Positions 1 to 13,871 are shown, counted from the first letter of the stretch. The stretch: DNA of 50,789 bases from Colwellia sp. 75C3 (GCF_002836255.1 NZ_PJAU01000037.1:1-50789); one strand, 5' to 3'. Notes: generated from the letters alone by a model not told the origin. Numbers and translations are program-made.

Positions 1-40
1 AATCCATGTGTCACTGGTTCGAGCCCAGTTTGGGGAGCCA
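1..40 (+). tRNA. tRNA-Asn, 3' part only
   Basis: The window opens inside a tRNA gene. Visible are the 3' side of the anticodon arm (AATCC), the variable loop, a T arm with stem ACTGG/CCAGT around TTCGAGC, and the acceptor end TTGGGGA-G-CCA. This half aligns closely with the E. coli tRNA-Asn(GTT) 3' half, including the discriminator G. The anticodon lies just outside the window, so the identity is inferred from the 3' half. Confidence 0.8.
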
Positions 41-58
41 CATTAAAATGTGAAACGA

Positions 59-83
59 AACCTGCTTTATGCAGGTTTTTTTT
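59..83 (+). terminator. Terminator after tRNA-Asn
   Basis: Stem AACCTGC / GCAGGTT with loop TTTAT is followed by a run of eight T. It sits 18 bases after the tRNA CCA end. Confidence 0.8.
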
Positions 84-113
84 CGCCTAAAGAAAAGCAA
101 TTGTACTAACTGA

Positions 114-262
114 TTAGCCCATAACACAGTCGGCAAAGCGATGGACTGTACTCTCTTCCTCCTTTTCAAAGTATGAGCATGTATTACTGGTTCGAGCCAT
201 TATATGCAAAGAGCTGGGAGCCATATTAACATCTGAAACGAAACCTGCTTTATGCCGGTTTT
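114..262 (+). pseudogene. Decayed second tRNA-Asn copy with its terminator
   Basis: This stretch repeats the preceding tRNA and terminator in degraded form. It keeps a D-arm-like CAGTCGG, GGACTGT, the T-arm core ACTGGTTCGAGCC and a GGGAGCCA end at about 223. The same downstream text follows (GAAACGAAACCTGCTTTATG), ending in a weakened terminator at 242-262. The T stem no longer pairs, and extra bases sit in the anticodon/variable region, so it should not fold into a functional tRNA. The simplest reading is a tandem duplication of tRNA plus terminator with one copy decaying. Confidence 0.7.
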
Positions 263-418
263 GTCCGCCTGAAAAAAGTATATTCTTCTCAATTACTATA
301 GCGATGGATACCCGATCAGAAATCTCGGGTATAACCTAATACTATCGTGGAACTTCAAAAATGATGTATTGTCATTTTGAAGTATCTCAAATAAATTAAT
401 CCATTTTATATCAGGCAT

Positions 419-453
419 AAAAAAACCTAACAATTTTAATTTGTTAGGTTTTT
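419..453 (-). terminator. Terminator after clpA
   Basis: Stem AACCTAACAA / TTGTTAGGTT with A and T runs on both sides lies 20 bases past the clpA stop. The symmetry means it could act in both directions. Confidence 0.75.
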
Positions 454-473
454 AATCGCTTACTTGTAAATTA

Positions 474-2732
474 TTATTTCGCAGTAATTAATTCTTGTTT
501 GTTTTCAAAGTTAATCACTAAGCGGTCTTTTTTAACATCAACTTTGGCAACGCCTCCGTGTGTTAACTCACCAAAGAGTAATTCATTTGCCAATGATTTT
601 TTCAAATGTTCCTGAATCAAGCGTGATATAGGTCTTGCGCCCATCGACTTATCATAACCATTTTCAGCTAACCACAATCTAGCCTGCTTACTTAACTCTA
701 GTGAAACACCTTTATCATCAAGCTGCGCTTGTAATTCAACAATGAACTTATCAACAACCTGCTGAATAACAATGTTATCTAAATGGTTGAACCATAGAAT
801 ATTATCTAAGCGGTTTCTAAATTCAGGTGAAAATACTTTATTAATTTCACTTAAGGCATCAAGACTATGATCTTGTTGTTTAAAGCCAATAGATTGACGA
901 ACAGTTTCTTGAACACCAGCATTAGTTGTTAACACCAATATTATGTTTCTAAAGTCCGCTTTTCGGCCGTTATTGTCAGTTAAAGTACCATGGTCCATCA
1001 CTTGCAATAAGATGTTATACACATCCTCATGAGCCTTTTCTATTTCATCCAACAATACCACTGCGTGCGGATGTTTTATAACAGCATCAGTTAACAAACC
1101 ACCTTGCTCATAACCAACGTAACCAGGAGGAGCACCAATAAGTCTACTAACCGCATGTTTCTCCATATATTCTGACATATCAAAACGTAACAGCTCTATG
1201 CCCATTATTTTAGCTAACTGTTGTGTTACTTCCGTTTTACCAACACCTGTAGGACCGGCGAATAAGAAAGAGCCAACTGGCTTTTCTTCATTACCTAGGC
1301 CCGCTCGAGATAATCGAATAACGGATGAAAGCTCATCAATAGCTTTGTCTTGACCAAATACAACAAGTTTCAAGTTACGGTCAAGATTTTTTAAACCGTC
1401 TTTTTCACTAAGCGATACTGACTTTTCAGGTATTCTAGCCATTTTTGCGACAATACTTTCAATATCAGTATTATTAATGACTTTCTTTCGCTTATTAGGT
1501 GCAACAAGCTGTTGCCTAGCACCAGCTTCATCAATGACATCAATCGCTTTATCTGGAAGAAACCTTTCATTAATATATTTATCAGATAAGTGAGCAGCGG
1601 CATATAAAGCTTTATTGGTATAACGAATGCCATGATGGCTTTCATACTTTTCTTTAAGTCCTTGCAGTATTTTAGTTGTATCTGCAACACTCGGCTCTGC
1701 AATATCTATTTTTTGGAAACGACGAGCCAATGCACGATCTTTTTCAAATACACTTTGATATTCTTGGTAAGTTGTTGAGCCTAAGCAACGTATTTTACCG
1801 GCTGAAAGCAGTGGTTTAAGTAGATTAGAAGCATCCATCATGCCACCTGAAGCAGCTCCCGCGCCAATAATGGTATGGATTTCATCAATAAACAGTACTG
1901 CGTTTTTATCTTCTTCGAGCTCTTTTAATAAAGATTTAAAGCGTTTTTCGAAATCACCTCTATATTTAGTGCCCGCTAACAAAGCCCCCATATCTAAGGA
2001 GTAAATTGTCGCATCAGCTAAAAAGTCAGGAACCTCTTTATTAACAATTAAGTTAGCTAAACCTTCTGCAATGGCCGTTTTACCAACACCTGCTTCACCA
2101 ACAAACAGTGGATTATTTTTTCTGCGTCGACTCAAAACTTGTAAGGCACGTTCAAGTTCATTGTCTCGCCCGATTAGCGGGTCAATATTACCTTTGAGCG
2201 CTTCTTCATTAAGGTTTACGGAAAAATTCTCTATGGTCCGTGGTTCTTCTTCGCTTTGTTGATCACCATCTAAAGTATGTGGTGCATTTTCATCATCAAC
2301 TTTAGCAATACCATGAGAAATATAATTAACGATATCTAGGCGACTAATATCTGATTTCTTCAAGATATAAGCGGCTTGTGACTCTTGCTCACTAAAAATG
2401 GCAACTAGCACATTCGAACCACTGACTTCATTTTTACCTGATGATTGAACATGGAACACCGCGCGTTGTAGAACACGCTGAAAGCCTAACGTAGGTTGAG
2501 TCTCTCGTTCATCTTCTCCAACGGGGATCATCGGGGTTGTCTCGCCAATAAAATCTAATAGACTTTTACGCAATTTGGCTAAGTCTGCTCCGCAAGCGCC
2601 AAGCGCTTCAATAGCAGAAGGGTTATCTAATAATGCCAACAATAAATGTTCTACAGTCATAAATTCATGGCGAGATTCTTTAGCTTGGCGAAAGGCTAAA
2701 TTCAATGATACTTCTAAGTCTTTGTTTAGCAT
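474..2732 (-). CDS. clpA: ATP-dependent Clp protease ATP-binding subunit ClpA
   Basis: ClpA is the AAA+ unfoldase that feeds substrates, including N-degron proteins delivered by ClpS, into the ClpP protease in the cytoplasm. The 752-residue product has the usual length. An N-terminal Clp repeat domain (about 1-145) is followed by two AAA modules: Walker A GEAGVGKT and Walker B VLFIDEIHT in the first, GPTGVGKT and VVLLDEIEKAH in the second. An IGF loop near residue 615 matches the ClpP-docking tripeptide. clpS lies 20 bases upstream on the same strand, so the two are probably cotranscribed. The ATG start aligns with the family N-terminus (MLNKDLE). Confidence 0.97.
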   Translation of the reverse strand: MLNKDLEVSLNLAFRQAKESRHEFMTVEHLLLALLDNPSAIEALGACGADLAKLRKSLLDFIGETTPMIPVGEDERETQPTLGFQRVLQRAVFHVQSSGKNEVSGSNVLVAIFSEQESQAAYILKKSDISRLDIVNYISHGIAKVDDENAPHTLDGDQQSEEEPRTIENFSVNLNEEALKGNIDPLIGRDNELERALQVLSRRRKNNPLFVGEAGVGKTAIAEGLANLIVNKEVPDFLADATIYSLDMGALLAGTKYRGDFEKRFKSLLKELEEDKNAVLFIDEIHTIIGAGAASGGMMDASNLLKPLLSAGKIRCLGSTTYQEYQSVFEKDRALARRFQKIDIAEPSVADTTKILQGLKEKYESHHGIRYTNKALYAAAHLSDKYINERFLPDKAIDVIDEAGARQQLVAPNKRKKVINNTDIESIVAKMARIPEKSVSLSEKDGLKNLDRNLKLVVFGQDKAIDELSSVIRLSRAGLGNEEKPVGSFLFAGPTGVGKTEVTQQLAKIMGIELLRFDMSEYMEKHAVSRLIGAPPGYVGYEQGGLLTDAVIKHPHAVVLLDEIEKAHEDVYNILLQVMDHGTLTDNNGRKADFRNIILVLTTNAGVQETVRQSIGFKQQDHSLDALSEINKVFSPEFRNRLDNILWFNHLDNIVIQQVVDKFIVELQAQLDDKGVSLELSKQARLWLAENGYDKSMGARPISRLIQEHLKKSLANELLFGELTHGGVAKVDVKKDRLVINFENKQELITAK

Positions 2733-2752
2733 AGCTACTCCAATTTATAACT

Positions 2753-3073
2753 TTATGCTTTGACCATCACACACTTTAATGGGTGCTGATTATCAAAAGC
2801 GTACTGGACAACATGTTCTACTTTTGTTTCTGCTATTTCTGCAGTATATGTGCCACAAAGGCCTTTTCCTTTATAGTGAATGGTTAACATAATATCTGTT
2901 GCTTGCTCTTCACTTTTATTAAAAAAGTTACACAATACATCTACAACAAAGTCCATCGGGGTATAGTCATCATTAAGTAAAAAAACATGGTATTTAGCCG
3001 GCTCTTCTAATTGCTCTCTAACTTCTTCTTCCACAATGCCTTGGGTGTCAAATAACTCTTTCCAGTTGCTCAT
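2753..3073 (-). CDS. clpS: ATP-dependent Clp protease adaptor protein ClpS
   Basis: ClpS binds N-terminal destabilising residues and hands those proteins to ClpA. The 106-residue product has the expected core: the [19 protein letters not shown] segment forms the start of the domain and the substrate pocket, and the HYKGKGLCG segment contacts ClpA. It is the upstream gene of a clpS-clpA unit and is divergent from cspD, as in E. coli and relatives. Confidence 0.97.
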   Translation of the reverse strand: MSNWKELFDTQGIVEEEVREQLEEPAKYHVFLLNDDYTPMDFVVDVLCNFFNKSEEQATDIMLTIHYKGKGLCGTYTAEIAETKVEHVVQYAFDNQHPLKCVMVKA

Positions 3074-3356
3074 ATATTTATCTTAGTCTCTACTTTTTAC
3101 TTTTGCTGTAACTTTTCGTGTAATTATACTTAAAAAACAGTAAAAAAAGCACTTTTTCGACTTGACTAATTTTATAAATTAGCTACGATTCTATAAGTGG
3201 CTAATATTTAGTCGCTTAGTTTGTTGTCTATGTAATTACTTATTATTTGCGTATTGTTTTGGGATTAGTCCTTTGAGGTTAATCCTTCAGTAATATGGGG
3301 TACAAAGATAAGTAAAACATAATTAAATACTAAAGGATATAAAAGGAAGTTGAAGT

Positions 3357-3575
3357 ATGGCACACGGTACAGTTAAATGGTTTAATAATGCGAAAGGTTT
3401 TGGCTTTATTCGTCCAGATAGCGGCGGAGAAGATATTTTTGCGCACTATTCAACAATTGAGATGGATGGATATCGAACATTGAAAGCCGGACAAGATGTA
3501 GATTATGAACTTAATGATGGCCCTAAAGGTCATCATGCAGCAAGTATCAAGTTAGCTGAAGACGAATTAGAATAA
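3357..3575 (+). CDS. cspD: Cold-shock-domain protein CspD
   Basis: The 72-residue protein is a single cold-shock domain with RNP1 (KGFGFI) and RNP2 (DIFAHYS), which bind single-stranded nucleic acid. The DNA context (divergent from clpS-clpA) and the acidic tail fit CspD, which in E. coli inhibits replication and is induced in stationary phase rather than by cold. A good ribosome site (AAGGAAG) precedes the ATG. Whether it behaves as CspD or as a cold-inducible Csp in this organism cannot be told from sequence. Confidence 0.9.
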   Translation: MAHGTVKWFNNAKGFGFIRPDSGGEDIFAHYSTIEMDGYRTLKAGQDVDYELNDGPKGHHAASIKLAEDELE

Positions 3576-3602
3576 ATATAAAACTTTGCGCTAAAGTGAC
3601 AC

Positions 3603-3634
3603 AAAAAAACACAGCCATTTAGCTGTGTTTTTTC
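3603..3634 (+). terminator. Terminator after cspD
   Basis: Stem AAAACACAGC / GCTGTGTTTT with a T tail lies about 30 bases after the cspD stop. Confidence 0.8.
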
Positions 3635-3689
3635 TTATCTACCTTCAATTATACCAACCGAACGAGTTTATTGACCCGTTTGATAATAA

Positions 3690-4940
3690 TTACATATGTT
3701 CAATAATACAATCGCCAAACGCTGAACAAGAAACCAAGGTAGCATCATCCATAAGTCGTTCGAAATCATAAGTCACTGTTTTAGCTTTAATCGCGCCTGA
3801 CATGCCTTTAAGAAGTAAATCAGCCGCTTCAAGCCAACCCATATGTCTTAACATCATTTCTGCTGATAGAATCACTGAGCCTGGGTTTACTTTGTTCTTA
3901 CCAGCATACTTCGGTGCTGTTCCATGGGTAGCTTCAAACACGGCAACTTCATCACCTAAGTTTGCGCCAGGGGCAATGCCTATTCCACCAACTTGAGCAG
4001 CAAGTGCATCTGATAAGTAATCACCATTCAAGTTTAACGTTGCTATAACGCTGTACTCCGCTGGACGTAGTAATATTTGCTGTAACATAGCATCAGCAAT
4101 AACATCTTTGATGATGATCTCTTTACCTGTATTAGGATTTTTAAGCGAGCACCAAGGGCCACCATCAATCAAACTAGCACCAAATTCTTCTAACGCAAGC
4201 TCATAACCCCAATCTTTAAAAGCTCCCTCAGTAAACTTCATAATGTTACCTTTATGAACCAGCGTTACCGAGTCTTTATCATTATCAATAGCGTATTGAA
4301 TCGCTTGTCTAACCAAACGTTGTGTACCCTCTTTTGATACGGGTTTGATACCGATACCACAGTTTTCAGTAAAGCGAATATTACTTGCGCCCATTTCTTC
4401 AGTCAGAAACTCAATCATGGCTTTTGCTTTATCACTACCCGCTTTGAATTCAATACCTGCATAAATATCTTCAGTGTTTTCTCTAAAGATAACCATATCA
4501 ACTTCTGATGGTCTTTTAACCGGACTTGGAACGCCGGTAAACCACTGCACAGGACGTTGGCATACATAAAGATCAAGCATTTGTCTTATCGCTACATTCA
4601 AAGAACTCATTCCCCCACCAACAGGTGTGGTCAATGGCCCTTTTATGGAAACTTTGTATTCTTGTAATATTTCTAGTGTTTCATCAGGAAGCCAAGTTTC
4701 ACTATCATACATTTTTGTGGCTTTTTCACCTGCATAGACTTCCATCCATGCTATTTTTCTATCGCCTGAATACGCTTTTTCAACTGCAGCATTCACAACT
4801 TTTAGCATCGGTGGTGTTACATCAACACCTATGCCATCACCTTCAATAAAAGGAATTATTGGATTATTTGGTACTGATAATTTACCGTCAATAAAAGTAA
4901 TTTTATCTCCGGTAGTGGGAATGGTGATTTGATTAGTCAT
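3690..4940 (-). CDS. icd: Isocitrate dehydrogenase (NADP+), dimeric type (IDH-I)
   Basis: This TCA-cycle enzyme oxidises isocitrate to 2-oxoglutarate with NADP+. The 416 residues match the E. coli Icd length and can be aligned without gaps through residue 120. NADP-type specificity is suggested by the [13 protein letters not shown] segment. The substrate loop reads [13 protein letters not shown]: the phosphorylatable Ser113 is kept, but the Arg before it in E. coli is Ser here. The monomeric isozyme gene lies directly upstream on the same strand, about 250 bases away and separated by its own terminator, so the two are probably transcribed independently. Confidence 0.96.
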   Translation of the reverse strand: MTNQITIPTTGDKITFIDGKLSVPNNPIIPFIEGDGIGVDVTPPMLKVVNAAVEKAYSGDRKIAWMEVYAGEKATKMYDSETWLPDETLEILQEYKVSIKGPLTTPVGGGMSSLNVAIRQMLDLYVCQRPVQWFTGVPSPVKRPSEVDMVIFRENTEDIYAGIEFKAGSDKAKAMIEFLTEEMGASNIRFTENCGIGIKPVSKEGTQRLVRQAIQYAIDNDKDSVTLVHKGNIMKFTEGAFKDWGYELALEEFGASLIDGGPWCSLKNPNTGKEIIIKDVIADAMLQQILLRPAEYSVIATLNLNGDYLSDALAAQVGGIGIAPGANLGDEVAVFEATHGTAPKYAGKNKVNPGSVILSAEMMLRHMGWLEAADLLLKGMSGAIKAKTVTYDFERLMDDATLVSCSAFGDCIIEHM

Positions 4941-5095
4941 AGGACGAACTCCACATTAAACGGGTATAGGAAGATTACTCTACTAAACTAATTCAAAAAT
5001 GACCTAGGCACTAATCACTATTTAGTGATACCCACTATCACTAACATGAATAAATATCACTTAGACTAAAGTCTAACGGCAAAAAAAAGACATAA

Positions 5096-5125
5096 AAAAA
5101 GCTAAGTATTATTACTTAGCTTTTT
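5096..5125 (-). terminator. Terminator after monomeric icd
   Basis: Perfect stem GCTAAGTA / TACTTAGC with loop TTAT is flanked by A and T runs. It lies about 65 bases past the stop of the 743-residue gene and separates the two icd genes. Confidence 0.8.
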
Positions 5126-5189
5126 ATTTAATACGGTGCTATTCGCTAGCACCTGATCATTTGTACTTTATTTAAAACAATTAGTTATC

Positions 5190-7484
<2,295 letters not shown>

Positions 7485-7600
7485 TTAATATTCACCCAAG
7501 CTAAAATTTATTTTTCGCGCGCATAGTATAGTAATTCAAAGCGTATTAATATAGCAGTGCGAAAAGCCATTACAAATTTTGAAGGAAAATAAATCTAAAA

Positions 7601-8206
7601 ATGAATCAGAGCAAAGGCTATACAAGACATGCCGCTAAAACACAGCAAAAGGTACGACCAGTTAACGAAAAGCGAAAAATCGTGCTTTTCAATAAACCCT
7701 TTGATGTTTTATGCCAATTTACCGATGAGGATAATCGCCGTACCTTAAAAGACTTTATCAATATACCTGGTGTATATGCTGCAGGCCGACTTGATAGGGA
7801 CAGTGAAGGTTTATTGTTACTTACAAATGATGGCAAGTTACAACATCAAATAGCTAATCCAGTGAAAAAAACGGAGAAAACGTATTGGGTGCAAATTGAA
7901 GGAGCACCTTTAGATGAAGATTTAGCTAAATTACGCCAAGGAGTTAAATTAAAGGATGGTATGACTAAACCCGCTAAAGTCACCATTATGCAAGAACCTA
8001 ACGTTTGGCCACGCAATCCACCTATTAGAGAGCGCGCTAGTATCCCAACCACTTGGCTGGAAATTACTATAACTGAAGGTCGTAATAGACAAGTAAGGCG
8101 CATGACAGCAAACATAGGCTTCCCTACCCTTCGACTCATTAGATATCGTATTGGTAACTGGACCTTAGACGATATTAATAATGGAGAATATAAAGTTGAA
8201 GAGTAA
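7601..8206 (+). CDS. rluE: 23S rRNA pseudouridine synthase RluE
   Basis: The RsuA/RluB/E/F-type synthase makes one pseudouridine in 23S rRNA (position 2457 in E. coli). The catalytic motif [18 protein letters not shown] is visible near residues 65-82, and the conserved C-terminal [12 protein letters not shown] follows. The 201-residue length suits RluE: there is no N-terminal S4 domain, only a short basic leader. A ribosome site GAAGGAAAA precedes the ATG. It diverges from icd2 and lies upstream of nudJ, as in E. coli and Shewanella-like genomes. Confidence 0.92.
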   Translation: MNQSKGYTRHAAKTQQKVRPVNEKRKIVLFNKPFDVLCQFTDEDNRRTLKDFINIPGVYAAGRLDRDSEGLLLLTNDGKLQHQIANPVKKTEKTYWVQIEGAPLDEDLAKLRQGVKLKDGMTKPAKVTIMQEPNVWPRNPPIRERASIPTTWLEITITEGRNRQVRRMTANIGFPTLRLIRYRIGNWTLDDINNGEYKVEE

Positions 8207-8396
8207 CGACCGTATTCTATCGCGTTCTAATAACGATGAGAAAAACGACCATGGAGCAGCACAATTCAAGCCAAATACAACTGTTGCTGTATTTCTAAAA
8301 GACACTTTTTAAATTTGAGCATTATGTCTTTTCGATTTACAACTATAAAACACAGCCAACACTCTGAAATAAAAAACACTTAAAGGTTTGATTTAA

Positions 8397-8867
8397 ATGA
8401 CAAATATAGAACACGGGGTAGACCAGTTCAAACCGAACTGCACTGTTGCTGCTGTTATCCATCATCAAGGCAAGTTTTTATTTGTTGAAGAACAAGAAAA
8501 CAGCAAGATAGTTTACAATCAACCCGCTGGACACCTAGAAGAAAATGAAAGCCTTATTACTGCAATACAGCGAGAAGTACTCGAAGAAACGGGATTAGCC
8601 TTAGAGCCCGATTACCTGTGCGGTATTTATTATTTTCATCGTCCAGATCTTAAGCTATATTTTTTACGTTTTTGTTTTGTCATCGAATTAGAACAGTGGT
8701 TAACCGGTCAACCACAAGACAATGAAATAATCGATACCCATTGGTTTACACTCGACCAAATAAAGGAAAAACGTCAAGAATTACGTAGTTCTATGGTGCT
8801 AGAATGTATTGAAGATTACCTAGCGGGCAATAAAATTCCCTTATCACAGTTAAAATCTAATCTTTAA
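8397..8867 (+). CDS. nudJ: Nudix hydrolase NudJ-like
   Basis: A Nudix-family pyrophosphatase. The Nudix box is intact (GHLEENESLITAIQREV followed by LEETGL), giving the metal-binding glutamates. The length (156 residues) and place directly before mnmA match NudJ, which in E. coli hydrolyses thiamin-precursor and nucleoside pyrophosphates. The rluE-nudJ-mnmA-hflD-purB order is conserved among gammaproteobacteria and supports the name. Confidence 0.9.
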   Translation: MTNIEHGVDQFKPNCTVAAVIHHQGKFLFVEEQENSKIVYNQPAGHLEENESLITAIQREVLEETGLALEPDYLCGIYYFHRPDLKLYFLRFCFVIELEQWLTGQPQDNEIIDTHWFTLDQIKEKRQELRSSMVLECIEDYLAGNKIPLSQLKSNL

Positions 8868-8889
8868 TCTATATCCTGCTTGTTCTGCA

Positions 8890-8898
8890 TGTTATAAT
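8890..8898 (+). promoter_or_regulatory. Probable extended -10 promoter element for mnmA
   Basis: TGTTATAAT is an exact extended -10 sequence (TG-N-TATAAT) lying about 80 bases before the mnmA start and just after nudJ. No good -35 box is seen, which fits an extended -10 promoter. Confidence 0.45.
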
Positions 8899-8979
8899 GT
8901 CGCGCCTCTAATTTCGGCATACTTAGTTAGTACCGTTAGTTAGTACACTTATTTCTTAACGTCTATTGGTCAAATAAAC

Positions 8980-10122
8980 ATGTTAACAGCCTCAAATAAT
9001 AAAGCCCCAGAGCAAACCAAAGTCATTGTTGGTATGTCTGGAGGTGTCGACTCATCTGTCTCTGCTTATTTGCTACAAGAGCAAGGTTATCAAGTAGAAG
9101 GCTTATTTATGAAGAATTGGGAAGAGGATGATACTGATGAGTATTGTGCTGCAGCCCAAGACTTGCAAGATGCACAGGCTATTTGTGACAAACTAGATAT
9201 TAAATTACATACTATCAATTTTGCTACTGAATATTGGGACAATGTTTTCGAGTACTTTCTTGAAGAATACAAAGCGGGACGCACGCCTAACCCCGATATC
9301 ATGTGTAATAAAGAAATAAAGTTCAAAGCTTTTTTAGAGTTTGCTTGTGAAGACTTAGGCGCCGACTACATTGCCACGGGTCATTACGTTCAACGTGAGT
9401 TACGCGATAATTCATGGAAAATGATACGAGGTCTTGATAATAACAAGGACCAAAGCTACTTCCTTTATACACTTGATGAAAAACAATTAGCACAAACATT
9501 ATTTCCTGTCGGTCATATCGAAAAGCCAGAAGTTCGCGCTATTGCAGAGAAAGCTGGGCTAATTACCCACAATAAAAAAGACAGCACCGGTATTTGTTTT
9601 ATTGGTGAGCGTAAATTTAAAGACTTCCTTGGTCAATATTTACCTGCCAAGCCAGGTATTATTGAGTCAGCTGAAGGTGTCGCTGTCGGTCATCACGATG
9701 GTTTGATGTACCATACTTTAGGTCAACGAAAAGGCCTGCGTATTGGTGGTTTAGCCGATGCTGGTGAAGCGCCATGGTATGTTGTTGAAAAAGATTTATT
9801 ACGCAATGTGCTTATTGTTGGTCAAGGGCATAATCACCCTCGCCTATTTTCTAAAGGCTTAATTGCTAATCAGCTACATTGGGTTGATAGAAAAGAACTA
9901 ACTAGTAGCATTAAATGCACCGTAAAGACGCGTTATCGTCAAGAAGATGTTTCATGTACTGTCACTCCCCTTTCTGTATCAACAACTGGCGAAGCTGTTA
10001 CCGGTGAATATCAAATAGACTTTACCGAACAGCAAAGTTCAGTAACGCCAGGACAGTCCGTGGTATTTTATCAAGATGATGTCTGTTTAGGTGGCGGTAT
10101 CATTGATACCCTTATTCGCTAA
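8980..10122 (+). CDS. mnmA: tRNA-specific 2-thiouridylase MnmA
   Basis: MnmA puts the 2-thio group on the wobble uridine of Lys, Glu and Gln tRNAs, with ATP and a sulfur relay. The PP-loop [12 protein letters not shown] lies near the N-terminus. The two catalytic cysteines are in the [11 protein letters not shown] and [12 protein letters not shown] segments. The 380-residue length is normal. It is followed by hflD and purB on the same strand. Confidence 0.97.
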   Translation: MLTASNNKAPEQTKVIVGMSGGVDSSVSAYLLQEQGYQVEGLFMKNWEEDDTDEYCAAAQDLQDAQAICDKLDIKLHTINFATEYWDNVFEYFLEEYKAGRTPNPDIMCNKEIKFKAFLEFACEDLGADYIATGHYVQRELRDNSWKMIRGLDNNKDQSYFLYTLDEKQLAQTLFPVGHIEKPEVRAIAEKAGLITHNKKDSTGICFIGERKFKDFLGQYLPAKPGIIESAEGVAVGHHDGLMYHTLGQRKGLRIGGLADAGEAPWYVVEKDLLRNVLIVGQGHNHPRLFSKGLIANQLHWVDRKELTSSIKCTVKTRYRQEDVSCTVTPLSVSTTGEAVTGEYQIDFTEQQSSVTPGQSVVFYQDDVCLGGGIIDTLIR

Positions 10123-10195
10123 TATTGAGCATGACTAAGCCAAGTTCAACTAAGACTAATAAAGTAAAACAGATAAACTAAAAACTAGAGAAAAA

Positions 10196-10828
10196 ATGAA
10201 AGATCAAACAATTACCTTTGCGGCTATTTGCCAAGTAGCTTATCAAGTACAGCACGTATCACGCACGGGGCAAATCACTGATGAAGATTTCGGTGTTTTA
10301 TTACAAAGTATCATTGAAACCTCGCCAGTCAATACCTTAGCGGTTTATGGTGGGAAAATCGATAATATCAAAAAAGGTCTTGAGCTATTAATCAGCCATT
10401 TAGGCAGCGATGATGGTAGTTCTGGCTCAAAAAAACACAAAGATCCCGAATTAACTCGCTACATCATTAGCTTAATAAATTTAGAAAGACGCCTTGCTAA
10501 ACAACCGCAACAGCTTAATGCTCTGGGTGAACGTATAAACGCAACCGAACGCCAACTTGAGCATTACGGTCTAACAAGTGACACCTTAACGGCAAGTTTC
10601 GCTAGTATTTATAGCGATATTATCAGTCCATTAGGACATAAGATTCAAGTCACTGGCGAACCAAGTATTTTAAAGCAAAACGTCAATCAATATAAAATTA
10701 GAGCTTTATTATTAGCGGGTATACGTGCGGCCGTATTATGGCGACAAGTCGGTGGTAAAAGACGCCACATATTATTCAGCCGTAAAAAAATAGTCGATAC
10801 AGCTAAAGAATTACTCAACACTATTTAA
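10196..10828 (+). CDS. hflD: High-frequency lysogenization protein HflD
   Basis: HflD (formerly YcfC) is a peripheral inner-membrane protein that in E. coli binds the lambda CII activator and affects lysogeny; its native role is unclear. The 210-residue protein has the family pattern (AAICQVAYQVQHVSRTG at the start, PLGHKIQVTG in the last third), and its position between mnmA and purB is diagnostic. Confidence 0.93.
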   Translation: MKDQTITFAAICQVAYQVQHVSRTGQITDEDFGVLLQSIIETSPVNTLAVYGGKIDNIKKGLELLISHLGSDDGSSGSKKHKDPELTRYIISLINLERRLAKQPQQLNALGERINATERQLEHYGLTSDTLTASFASIYSDIISPLGHKIQVTGEPSILKQNVNQYKIRALLLAGIRAAVLWRQVGGKRRHILFSRKKIVDTAKELLNTI

Positions 10829-10865
10829 CTCTTAAACTGAGCCTATTAGTTAAAGAGAATATTAA

Positions 10866-12254
<1,389 letters not shown>

Positions 12255-12288
12255 ATAGTAAAATAGATATTTCTATCTAAATAGTATA

Positions 12289-12317
12289 AAAAAGAAGGCA
12301 CTACGCCTTCTTTTTTT
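12289..12317 (+). terminator. Terminator after purB
   Basis: Stem AAAGAAGGC / GCCTTCTTT with loop ACTAC and a T run lies about 35 bases after the purB stop. Confidence 0.85.
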
Positions 12318-12453
12318 ATGTCTAAAATTTATACCGAATCTATTAAACTAACTTAACTTAACCTTCGGTAACAAACCGTATAATAAAAGAACAAAAAAAC
12401 ACGAATCTGTATTGGCAATAACCCAAATTTTTAACTAGTCTGAATGTACTTCT

Positions 12454-12726
12454 GGTTTATACCAAGTCCATTAAGTTAGTTCCCTTTCAGAGCTTACCTG
12501 CGGTTTGAGAACAAGTAGAATTTTTTTGCATATAGTCACTCTATATGAAAGAAATTCTGTGCAGTTATCGAATCGTAGGAAAGCTCCCGAAGGGCGATTT
12601 TAAAAGGCTTACATGCTGCGTTATTGATTTTGATAAGGGAATAGCCATTATCTACAATCAATGCCTTGCCTCTAAGCCTTTTAACTCTCGCTGAGCGGGA
12701 AGTTACTTATTGGAATTGGTATTACC
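12454..12726. repeat. MITE-like intergenic repeat with imperfect terminal inverted repeats
   Basis: The 273-base element fills the gap between purB and the next gene. Its ends are imperfect inverted repeats of about 22 bases (GGTTTATACCAAGTCC at the left; the reverse complement of the right end reads GGTAATACCAATTCC). An inner inverted pair, AAAAGGCTTA / TAAGCCTTTT, lies at about 12603-12682. It has no coding capacity. Size, ends and lack of an ORF fit a non-autonomous mobile repeat; other copies must be sought outside the window. Confidence 0.6.
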
Positions 12727-12752
12727 TTCACTAGTTAACGTTGGTTCTTTAA

Positions 12753-13226
12753 ATGTCTTACAGTATTAGCCAAGTAAAATGGCAACAAGCAGCTCCGCTA
12801 CTTAAAAACATTCGTGAAAAAGTCTTTGTCTGTGAAAGACGCATCCCCAAAAAAATTGAATTTGATCAAGGTGACAGAACCGCTTATCACATGTTGGTAT
12901 GTGATGATAAAAATCAAGAACCTATTGCTACAGGTCGCATATCCCCACAAGGTGAAATAAGTCGAATCGCGGTAGTTATGGGTTATAGAAGTGAAAAAAT
13001 AGATAAATTTATAATGTTGGGGTTATTTCGTATTGCAGATAGGTTAACTCTTAAAGAAGTATTTATTTCAAGTCCACTTGAAAAAGTAGAATATTTTACT
13101 AAGCATGAGTTTTATCCTATCGGCTCAGTATATATGGAAGCTGGCATGCCAAAACAACGAATGGCATGCGCAATATCTAAAGCAGTTAAACATGCTGAAA
13201 AAGCAAAGTATTACTTAAATCACTAA
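12753..13226 (+). CDS. GNAT-family acetyltransferase
   Basis: The 157-residue protein has the GNAT fold signature of small acyltransferases. The N-terminal REKVFVCERRIPKKIEFDQGD resembles the ElaA/YjcF-type start, and the central ATGRISPQGEISRIAVV fits the acetyl-CoA-binding strand. The substrate is unknown. The ribosome site is weak, and the promoter region overlaps the repeat just upstream. Confidence 0.75.
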   Translation: MSYSISQVKWQQAAPLLKNIREKVFVCERRIPKKIEFDQGDRTAYHMLVCDDKNQEPIATGRISPQGEISRIAVVMGYRSEKIDKFIMLGLFRIADRLTLKEVFISSPLEKVEYFTKHEFYPIGSVYMEAGMPKQRMACAISKAVKHAEKAKYYLNH

Positions 13227-13233
13227 TGCTGAA

Positions 13234-13641
13234 CTATTTTGACTGCCATAAAGACTCATCATCATATAGCTTATACAAGCCCTCAGCACGACCAATTAAT
13301 AACTGAGCAAAATTCTTTTGTTCTTCATTTTCAGCTTGTAATAAATTTTCAGCTTGCATTTGCCACTTTAAAGCAAAGTGTCTTAATGCCTCACGGGCAT
13401 TTGGTGCTACATCAACACTGCTATGGTCACTAGGTAAGTCGCCACATAAAACCCAAAACTTTTTACCATCCATTGCCGTTAATTTCCATAACGCCAATAA
13501 AGGTACTAAATAGCGACTTTCTTCTACAGTAACACTATTAGTAACAATACCTTTCTCGGCTAAGTATTTAGTCGCTATTTGATATTGTTTTTTTACCCAC
13601 TGCTGCTGTTCTTCTTCTGTCATCTCTACTGCTTCGGTCAT
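13234..13641 (-). CDS. DUF4826-type protein of unknown function
   Basis: A 135-residue acidic cytoplasmic protein, convergent with the GNAT gene (7-base gap). The text (QQQWVKKQYQIATKYLAEKG, SRYLVPLLALWKL, WVLCGDLPSDH) resembles the DUF4826 family of marine gammaproteobacteria. No catalytic motif, signal peptide or membrane segment is visible. The family name is from memory and is moderately sure. Confidence 0.6.
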   Translation of the reverse strand: MTEAVEMTEEEQQQWVKKQYQIATKYLAEKGIVTNSVTVEESRYLVPLLALWKLTAMDGKKFWVLCGDLPSDHSSVDVAPNAREALRHFALKWQMQAENLLQAENEEQKNFAQLLIGRAEGLYKLYDDESLWQSK

Positions 13642-13871
13642 TTTAACTCTCTAATTATTCGGGTTTATTTGGGGTTAGTTATTTATAAAGTAAACAAGGT
13701 TGTCATGATTAATTTGCAAGTTGTAGCTTTTCGCTTACAGCTAGCAACTTAATATTAAATTGTTAATTTTATCAGTGACTAGCTTGGCTATTTTCTAGGT
13801 GCTATCGTTCCTTAACAACATTACAACACATTTAAATTGCCTTTTCTAGCAAGAAAAAATGGAGATACCTG

